Shown here in pieces: positions 1-4,460 of a stretch of 5,847 nucleotides of DNA. The translations under genes and the position numbers were made by a program. Within the stretch, counting starts at the first letter, position 1, and each line of letters begins with the position of its first letter. Source of the stretch: Acetobacteraceae bacterium (GTDB lineage Bacteria > Pseudomonadota > Alphaproteobacteria > Acetobacterales > Acetobacteraceae); NCBI GenBank assembly GCA_030039695.1, contig JASHVB010000823.1, positions 1 to 5,847 on the forward strand, read 5' to 3'. A model generated the notes under the pieces. The model was not told the DNA's origin. It saw only the letters and a list, made by a program, of their open reading frames with translations, and did not search any database.

Positions 1-1
1 G

Positions 2-265
2 TTTGTCATCGGGCCAGACAAGAAGATCAAGGCAATGCTGACCTACCCGATGACCACTGGGCGAAACTTCGATGAAGTGCTGCGGTTGCTCGACTCGTGC
101 CAGTTGACCGCGAAGCACTCGGTAGCGACGCCGGTGAACTGGCAGCCCGGCGATGACGTGATCATTCCGCCGGCCGTGACGAATGAGCAGGCAGCGGAGA
201 AATACCCGAACGGGTGGCAGACGCTAAAGCCATATCTGCGCGTGGTCGCGCAGCCACAGGACTAG
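2..265 (+). CDS. 1-Cys peroxiredoxin (Prx6 type), C-terminal part, cut by the window edge
   Basis: Thiol peroxidase that reduces hydrogen peroxide and organic peroxides in the cytoplasm. Only the last 88 codons are present. The frame is open from base 2 and ends at TAG 263-265. The visible part matches the C-terminal half of the Prx6/1-Cys branch: a beta strand with the PDKK turn, then TYP, the TGRNFDEVLR helix, the segment ATPVNW-PGDDVIIPP, and the end GWQTLKPYLRVV. This arm is typical of Prx6-type enzymes and absent from short 2-Cys Prxs. Family members are usually about 210-225 residues, so the peroxidatic Cys (PVCT motif) and about 60 % of the protein lie upstream of the window. A Cys occurs in the helix motif DSCQLT, where Leu is usual; I see no reason to call it a resolving Cys. 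The next gene, a persulfide dioxygenase on the same strand, starts 57 bases later, which suggests a shared redox/sulfur operon. The family call is firm; the function is inferred from homology. Confidence 0.93.
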   Translation, partial: FVIGPDKKIKAMLTYPMTTGRNFDEVLRLLDSCQLTAKHSVATPVNWQPGDDVIIPPAVTNEQAAEKYPNGWQTLKPYLRVVAQPQD

Positions 266-266
266 G

Positions 267-312
267 CCAGCGGAACCCGAGCAATGACGTCGCCCGGGTT
301 CCTGGTTGCTGG
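267..312. repeat. Inverted repeat (hairpin) between peroxiredoxin and persulfide dioxygenase
   Basis: GGAACCCG at 272-279 pairs perfectly with CGGGTTCC at 295-302 around a 15-base loop. The stem extends outward: CCAGC at 267-271 pairs with GCTGG at 308-312 across a 5-base bulge (303-307), giving 13 pairs. It begins just after the peroxiredoxin stop codon. No T-run follows, so it is not a classical intrinsic terminator. The 3' arm overlaps the ribosome binding site GGGAGGTG (311-318) of the next gene. It could act as an mRNA-stabilising or partial termination structure, or it could limit translation of the dioxygenase. The pairing is seen; the role is inferred. Confidence 0.6.
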
Positions 313-322
313 GAGGTGAGTC

Positions 323-1357
323 ATGATCTTTCGTCAGCTCTTCGAGCCGGTTTCCTGCACCTACTCTTACGTCATCGCCAGCCGTCGCGGCGGTGAGGCG
401 CTTATCATCGACCCCGTTCTGGAGAGGGTCGATCGTTATCTGCAGTTGATGGACGAGCTGGATCTGCGTCTGGTCAAGGCGGTGGATACACATCTGCACG
501 CCGATCACATCACCGGTCTTGGTGCGCTGCGCGATCGTACCCACTGCATCACCGTGATGGGTGAACAGAGCAATGTCGACGTGGTGTCAATGCGTATCGC
601 AGACAGCGACCTGCTTCAGATCGAGGGCGTGAGCATGGATGTGATCTACACGCCCGGCCACACTGACGATTCCTACAGCTTCCTGATGCAGGACCGCGTG
701 TTCACTGGCGACACGCTGATGATTCGTGGCACCGGTCGCACCGATTTCCAGAACGGCGATCCGCGCGCGCAGTATGAGTCGCTATTCGGCCGGCTGTTGC
801 GATTGCCCGACGAGACGTTGGTGTTTCCTGCACACGACTACAAGGGCGACACGGTCAGCACTATCGGCGAGGAGAAGGCGTTCAATCCACGGCTGCAGGT
901 ACGGTCGGCCGATGAATATGTCGTGCTGATGAATGGCCTCAATCTGGCCAATCCGAAGATGATGGACGTCGCCGTGCCTGCGAACATGCGCCAGGGCCTG
1001 CACCAAGACGAGATCGTGCGCCGCGGCTGGACGTTTTCTGCGCAGGAGGCGATGGACCGGGTTGAGCGATCCGACGTGGTACTGATCGACTTGCGCGAGG
1101 CTGCAGAGCGCGGGCGGCACGGCTACATTCTCGGATCACTGCACGCGCCATATCGGGAGCTACAAGAGAACATCGGTGCGGGCGGCTTGTTGCATGAACT
1201 AGCGCAGGCGACCGGCAAACTCTTGCTGTTCTATTGTGCGTTCGGTGAGCGTTCAGCGATGGCGGTGCAGGCGGCGCAGGACGCAGGCATCACCTCGGCG
1301 CGTCACATCCAAGGTGGCATCGATGCTTGGAAGCAGATCGGCGGCCATCTCGCCTGA
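323..1357 (+). CDS. Persulfide dioxygenase (ETHE1-like) fused to a C-terminal rhodanese domain
   Basis: Bifunctional cytoplasmic sulfur enzyme of 344 residues. The N-terminal metallo-beta-lactamase-fold part (about 1-200) carries THLHADH (His57, His59, Asp61, His62), TPGHT (His113), TGDTL (Asp130), RGTGRTDFQ (135-143) and PAHDY (His171). In ETHE1 the equivalents of His57, His113 and Asp130 bind one Fe(II), and the enzyme oxidises glutathione persulfide to sulfite and GSH. The C-terminal rhodanese domain (about 238-344) has the LIDLRE strand, the active-site loop CAFGERS with Cys305, and the GGIDAWK end motif; it would move sulfane sulfur between thiosulfate/sulfite and glutathione. Order and length resemble the persulfide dioxygenase-rhodanese fusion (PRF) characterised in Burkholderia phytofirmans. 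The start ATG is supported by a strong GGGAGGTG at 311-318, 4 bases upstream. All expected active-site residues are present, so it is probably functional. Its position after a peroxiredoxin suggests a joint role in oxidative and sulfide stress. Confidence 0.95.
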   Translation: MIFRQLFEPVSCTYSYVIASRRGGEALIIDPVLERVDRYLQLMDELDLRLVKAVDTHLHADHITGLGALRDRTHCITVMGEQSNVDVVSMRIADSDLLQIEGVSMDVIYTPGHTDDSYSFLMQDRVFTGDTLMIRGTGRTDFQNGDPRAQYESLFGRLLRLPDETLVFPAHDYKGDTVSTIGEEKAFNPRLQVRSADEYVVLMNGLNLANPKMMDVAVPANMRQGLHQDEIVRRGWTFSAQEAMDRVERSDVVLIDLREAAERGRHGYILGSLHAPYRELQENIGAGGLLHELAQATGKLLLFYCAFGERSAMAVQAAQDAGITSARHIQGGIDAWKQIGGHLA

Positions 1358-1377
1358 GCTGTGCACGGCTCCGTCGC

Positions 1378-1720
1378 GAGTTGCGCGCTGTTCGACCACT
1401 CAATGGCACCATGCGGGCCCGAAGCACTTCGGTTCCCGCGCGGCCATACATTGAGCGTTTCAGCGCTTTTCAGGCGGTTGATCTGTCCCTCAGTGTGCCC
1501 ATTGCTCCATGTCTCGGTGATGGCGTTGCGCACCGCTTCGATATCGCGGCGCAGAAAGGGGACGAGGCGCCGGATACCATGCAGTCTGGTGTGATGCGCG
1601 TCATCCAGCCAAGCGTCTAATGTCAATGGGTCGCTGCCGCGGAGAATGCCCGGAAAACACATCGCCCAGGCGACGCGTCATCGCGGATCCTGACGAACTC
1701 CCCTTCAGCCTGATCGGATA
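1378..1720 (-). pseudogene. ISL3-family transposase, C-terminal relic with frameshifts
   Basis: Decayed mobile-element gene on the minus strand. The frame running down from about 1677 contains LDAWLDDAH, then RRDIEAVRNAIT, then the ISL3 hallmark TWSNGHTEGQINRLK. After INRLK the reading frame is wrong, because a run of four A (plus-strand TTTT at 1467-1470) appears to have one base too many. Removing one base restores ALKRSMYGRAG followed by LRARMVPL (to about 1401), the usual ISL3 ending. Further upstream a second shift near 1675 separates this frame from a short segment EGEFVRIRDD (about 1680-1710), which fits the preceding part of the family. A full ISL3 transposase has about 400-550 residues; only about 110 can be traced. 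No terminal inverted repeats or target duplication were found, and no stop is seen at the expected C-terminus. The element is inactive. The homology is from memory of the family motifs and is strong for the WSNG-EGQINRLK part. Confidence 0.82.
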
Positions 1721-1759
1721 CAACCGCGTTTGAACCGGACGCACGGATCTGCGATGTCG

Positions 1760-2080
1760 TCAGGCCACCAATTTGGAACGCGTCTCCTGCTTCCAAGCGT
1801 TGAAAGCCATGGCACGTGACGCGCGGTAGCGGCCGGCAGACATCCGATGGCGTCGTGGATGGAAGTGTCCATAAATGATCGCATGCGCTGAGAGGACGCG
1901 CCGGGCCCGGAAAGGTGATTTGAAGCGTTGCGTCTGCCGCCCCGCAGCGCTGGGACACAGTTGACGCCGAGCGACGCGGTAGCTCCGCAACTTGTCGGTC
2001 ACGATTACTTGCGACAGATAGTGCAGATCCTTCAGAAGCCGCCGGAAGAGGCGCTGCGGGGCATCTGGCAGGCGGACAAA
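1760..2080 (-). pseudogene. IS6-family transposase, C-terminal relic with internal deletion
   Basis: Minus-strand remnant of an IS6 (IS26-like) DDE transposase, ending at a TGA stop at 1760. Recognisable parts in order are RLFRRLLKDLHY (about 2020-2053), VIVTDKLRSY (second catalytic Asp in the TDK triplet, about 1994-1996), a short RRQLCPSA, then QRFKSP (about 1913-1930), RVLSAH, HPRRHRMSA and YRASRAMAF-AW to the end. Between PSA and QRFKSP roughly 25 residues normally found in the family are missing, including the NNRAENSHQPTR segment with the catalytic Glu. The N-terminal half with the helix-turn-helix, the first Asp and the DETYVK motif is also absent. The protein cannot be active. The relic lies in the same orientation as, and just upstream of, the ISL3 relic, so this 700-base zone is a collection of broken insertion sequences. 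Homology ends near 2080; the boundary is approximate. Confidence 0.83.
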
Positions 2081-2378
2081 TACCCGATCCTCGGCCGCGC
2101 GGACTGGCGCGAGGCCAAGCGGCTTGATGTCGCAGCGATCGCATGTGCCGAGAGCGCCGTGATGTCGCCCGGGGACCAGCCGACATTCGCGGCCTGGATC
2201 GCTGCACTCCTCGAGGATGGCTGCCACCATGCAGCTGTCCAGGTCTGCCGCGAATTCCGTGCCGCATACGAGCGTTCACGGCGCCGTCGCTGTTGATACG
2301 GAAAAAGAATAATTCTTGGCAACGCGACAACGCTGACCGACGAACCCCGGCCACGCGGTCGCCTTGCGCGGCCTGCCG
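2081..2378. other. Unassigned stretch between transposase relic and flavoprotein gene; possible gene fragment
   Basis: About 300 bases with no recognised gene. On the plus strand a frame is open from inside the IS6 relic to a TGA at 2294-2296. From about 2085 onward it has GC-rich third positions and a normal-looking composition (LGRADWREAKRLDVAAIACA, then SPGDQPTFAAWIAALLEDG), so it may be the C-terminal end of a gene truncated by the insertion sequence. The minus strand is also open here (to 2230 and, in another frame, 2354), so the signal could be a GC-rich artefact. I recognise no family in either direction. The last 80 bases (2297-2378) hold nothing I can identify and contain no clear terminator for the flavoprotein gene, which ends at 2379. 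Confidence 0.25.
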
Positions 2379-2906
2379 CTAACCCGTGCGCACATAGGGC
2401 CGCACCGCATCGAGCAACTGGTCGGTCGGAGCAAGCCGCGGCCCCTCCCCCGCGTCCACCGGTGGCACTATTGTCACGCCCCAGCTTAGTAGCACTCGCA
2501 GTGATGCCTGCGCCATCGGATGTTCCAGCAGCGGTTGGTTCAGCGAGGGGCCGACCATGACCGGTGTGCCGCGGCCAATCGCCTCGGCAACCACCGACAG
2601 CGCCAGGTTATCTGCAATTCCGTGCGCCAGCTTGTTCAGCGAATTAAAGCTGCACGGCGCGAACAAGACGACACCGCGCGGCGGACGGGGACGGATGGCA
2701 AGATCGAAGTACGATTCGACGACCTGTGCGCCCTTGACGTCCGCCAATTCGCGCGGCGCAATCACACGCGCCGCATTCGGTGTCGGAATGGCAATGACAG
2801 TGGCAAAGCCGAGTCCAACCAGGCTGCTGAGTAGCTCAGGCCCGCGCACAGCCGTCGTCGTGCCGCTGAGCATCAGATAGGCGACGTCGAAGCGTTCTGT
2901 TGTCAC
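2379..2906 (-). CDS. Flavoprotein of the HFCD/UbiX-like fold, reaction unknown
   Basis: Cytoplasmic protein of 175 residues from the GTG at 2906, with the flavoprotein fold (Pfam Flavoprotein; UbiX, EpiD and CoaC/PPCDC relatives). The N-terminal strand and turn LMLSGTTTAV (11-20) fits the flavin phosphate loop, followed by a strand VIAIPTPNA (37-45). The family hallmark is clear at 82-102: FAPCSFNSLNKLAHGIADN then LA, corresponding to the AP-(S/T)-NT-NK-A-GIADN pattern that binds FMN. VMVGPSLNQPLL (117-128) sits where PPCDC has its PxMNxxM substrate clamp. The His that acts in cysteine decarboxylases just before the hallmark is not there; the only His are 95 and 129. It is therefore unlikely to be an ordinary CoaC, and it is too divergent to call UbiX. 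GTG 2906 is chosen over TTG 2915 because AGGAG (complement of 2916-2920) abuts the TTG but lies 9 bases from the GTG. It is divergent from the alpha/beta-hydrolase gene. Confidence 0.8.
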   Translation of the reverse strand: MTTERFDVAYLMLSGTTTAVRGPELLSSLVGLGFATVIAIPTPNAARVIAPRELADVKGAQVVESYFDLAIRPRPPRGVVLFAPCSFNSLNKLAHGIADNLALSVVAEAIGRGTPVMVGPSLNQPLLEHPMAQASLRVLLSWGVTIVPPVDAGEGPRLAPTDQLLDAVRPYVRTG

Positions 2907-2933
2907 GCGTTGCAACTCCTGTAACCGGAAACG
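2907..2933. promoter_or_regulatory. 27-base divergent intergenic region with both ribosome binding sites
   Basis: The gap separates the GTG start of the minus-strand flavoprotein gene from the ATG of the plus-strand hydrolase gene. On the minus strand AGGAG (complement of 2916-2920) is a good Shine-Dalgarno 9 bases before the GTG. On the plus strand only a weak GGAA (2927-2930) precedes ATG 2934 by 3 bases and the in-frame ATG 2940 by 9 bases. The gap is too short to hold two promoters, so each promoter must lie within or across the 5' end of the opposite gene, or the transcripts overlap. I could not identify convincing -35/-10 boxes. Confidence 0.6.
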
Positions 2934-3749
2934 ATGTCCATGCCCACGTTCAGCCCCTCAGCCGATCTTACCATGCATTATGACGTCGATGACTTCACCG
3001 ATCCCTGGACCCGGCCGCAAACCATTCTCCTGCTGCACGGCAACGCCGAGAGCAGTCTGGCCTGGTACGCGTGGGTGCCGAAATTGGCGCGGCACTATCG
3101 AGTGGTTCGGCCCGATATGCGGGGTTTTGGCAGATCCACCGCCATGCCTGCGGAATACCCCTGGACGCTCGACCGCCTGATCAATGACTTTTGCGCGCTA
3201 ATGGATGAACTGGGCGTGGCGCGTTTCCATCTTGTCGGTGCCAAGATCGGCGGGACGATTGCGCGTTCGTTTGCCGCGCGCCGGGCGAACCGCCTGGCCA
3301 CCCTGACAGTGGTTGGCACGCCGCCGCCGTTTCGCGCGGGCGCCGCCGAACGCGTGTCCGACTTGGCGCGCGACTTCCAAACGCACGGCGTCGAATACTG
3401 GGCGCGGCAGAACATGGCCAGCCGGCTGGGCAGCACATTTCCGCCGGAGGGTGTGGAATGGTGGTGCGAATTCATGGGGCACACGGCGGTATCCACGCAG
3501 CTCGGCTTTATGGCGACGATTGCCTGCGCCGACATTCGCGCCGACGTGCCGAACATCGCTTGCCCGACCCTGGTGATCACCACTGAGCATAGCGGGCTCG
3601 GCTCGGTCGAGGAAATGCGCGCCTGGCAGCAGCAGATTCCGGATTCTGAGCTGCTGGTGATGCCCGGCGATTCGTATCACGTAGCGGCCACGCATGCTGA
3701 CGCGGCCGCTGACGCGACGCTGGATTTTATCGCACGGCGTGGTCGCTGA
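2934..3749 (+). CDS. Alpha/beta-hydrolase-fold protein with Lys in the nucleophile position
   Basis: Protein of 271 residues with the full alpha/beta-hydrolase layout and no signal peptide. ILLLHGNAES (31-40) supplies the HG oxyanion motif, followed by RPDMRGFGRS (59-68), a helix with DRLINDFCALMDELGV (80-95), then the nucleophile elbow HLVGAKIGGTIA (99-110). A cap region with many Trp and Met residues spans about 135-195, followed by strand PTLVITTEHS (211-220) and PGDSYHVAATH (244-254). In active members the elbow is G-x-S-x-G. Here it is GAKIGG, so the Ser is replaced by Lys104. The position of the acid after the PTLVI strand is occupied by Ser220 or its neighbours rather than Asp, while His249 is kept. 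The coding frame around Lys104 is clean, so this is not a frameshift. It may be a non-hydrolytic fold member or use another chemistry. ATG 2934 is chosen as start; ATG 2940 has slightly better ribosome-site spacing. Divergent from the flavoprotein gene. Confidence 0.88.
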   Translation: MSMPTFSPSADLTMHYDVDDFTDPWTRPQTILLLHGNAESSLAWYAWVPKLARHYRVVRPDMRGFGRSTAMPAEYPWTLDRLINDFCALMDELGVARFHLVGAKIGGTIARSFAARRANRLATLTVVGTPPPFRAGAAERVSDLARDFQTHGVEYWARQNMASRLGSTFPPEGVEWWCEFMGHTAVSTQLGFMATIACADIRADVPNIACPTLVITTEHSGLGSVEEMRAWQQQIPDSELLVMPGDSYHVAATHADAAADATLDFIARRGR

Positions 3750-3801
3750 TCCCGTTTCGCCGCGCCTCGGCCACGCGCCGCGCAACAACGTACGTGCCTA
3801 T

Positions 3802-3838
3802 GGGGGTGTTCGCCGCCACGCCCACCCCCGAAGGCGGC
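3802..3838. repeat. Two overlapping, mutually exclusive inverted repeats after the hydrolase gene
   Basis: GGGGGTG at 3802-3808 pairs with CACCCCC at 3823-3829 around a 14-base loop. GCCGCC at 3812-3817, inside that loop, pairs with GGCGGC at 3833-3838. The two stems cannot form together. The structure begins 53 bases after the TGA of the hydrolase gene. There is no T-run, so if it ends transcription it is not a canonical intrinsic terminator. GC-rich sequence makes such pairings fairly common by chance. Confidence 0.4.
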
Positions 3839-4381
3839 CCACTCCCACCGACTGGCAAAGCACCAGCACCGACCCTATCTTCGTCATCCAGTTCCCCAGA
3901 GAGAACATCGTTCATTTGACGACGATCTGATGCGCCAGCATCGCGATTCCGCGTCTGCGAACCATCGTGTTATCGTCGCAAACATCGCCTCTTTCTATGC
4001 GTACTCTGCGCTGCATCGTCACCTCGCCTGCAGCTTGAACCGCCGCGAGTTGGCGTCGTCGGGAATCGGCCGCGCTGGTGGTGCCGGCCGCAACTTGGCT
4101 TTGTGGCGCAGAGCGCGCAGAGAGCTGGAGGCGGTAGGGAGGTGCTTGTTGCGTTTCCGCCGATCGCGAGGACGGTATAGCAGTAACGGGCCATAGCAAC
4201 CTGACGATCGCCGCGGCACTGTGGATGGTCAGCGGCTGGGCTCTCTGGCCGACCTCGGCATCACCTAACTCGAGAGCGGACGTCGATGGGGCGAATGCAC
4301 ATCGCCACGGACGCTGAGGTAAAGCGCATTGCTCACCGCGGCATTTGCGCCGTTGCAGTTTGGATGGCTGGCTGCAGCAAT

Positions 4382-4439
4382 GCCGTGACGGGCCGGGCCG
4401 CTCCTCGGGTCAAGCCCGTGGACACAGCCCGGCCACGGC
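4382..4439. repeat. Long GC-rich inverted repeat downstream of the helical protein gene
   Basis: GGCCGGGC at 4391-4398 pairs perfectly with GCCCGGCC at 4427-4434. The stem continues outward with GCCGT at 4382-4386 and ACGGC at 4435-4439, across a 4-base bulge on the left, giving 13 pairs. A smaller hairpin, CGGG 4406-4409 with CCCG 4415-4418, sits inside the loop. For the minus-strand gene it begins 21 bases after the stop codon, the right place for a transcript-end structure. No T-run follows on the minus strand, so a Rho-independent terminator is not proven; it may protect the 3' end of the mRNA. Confidence 0.5.
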
Positions 4440-4460
4440 GCAACAGACGTGCCGCGCTCG

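Larger units (their letters stand above)
3750..4460. other. About 710 bases without a convincing gene
   Basis: This stretch lies between two convergent genes, the hydrolase (plus) and the large helical protein (minus), so no promoter for either is expected here. Several short frames of 60-110 codons exist on both strands, but they overlap one another, lack good ribosome binding sites and match no family I know. Examples are a minus frame starting at 3915 and plus frames at 3930 and 4286. A short plus-strand frame ending in a TAA near 4268 reads GQRLGSLADLGIT and could be the tail of a decayed gene, but it is only about 20 codons. The only structured elements I can support are the inverted repeats at 3802-3838 and 4382-4439. 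The length and lack of genes fit an old deletion or decay region. Confidence 0.5.

Noticed and set aside
224..544. 106-codon minus-strand frame over the start of the dioxygenase gene
   Set aside because: Shadow of the strongly supported plus-strand gene; no family match and no ribosome site.
1623..2354. 243-codon minus-strand frame spanning both transposase relics
   Set aside because: It crosses recognisable IS6 and ISL3 homology in the wrong frame for most of its length and is Ser/Arg/Pro-rich, as expected for a non-coding frame; only its last part (about 1680-1715) coincides with the ISL3 relic.
2907..2915. TTG at 2915 as start of the flavoprotein gene
   Set aside because: It directly abuts the AGGAG site with no spacing; the GTG at 2906 has a 9-base spacing and is the better start.
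3095..3788. Long minus-strand frames (162 and 196 codons) under the hydrolase gene
   Set aside because: Antisense shadows in GC-rich DNA; the plus-strand frame carries clear alpha/beta-hydrolase motifs.
3727..3915. 62-codon minus-strand small gene (starts MNDVLSGELDDEDR)
   Set aside because: No Shine-Dalgarno before the ATG, overlaps the end of the hydrolase gene in antisense, and no recognised family.
4194..4268. Short plus frame ending GQRLGSLADLGIT as a gene remnant
   Set aside because: Only about 20 codons between stops; too short to support a homology claim.
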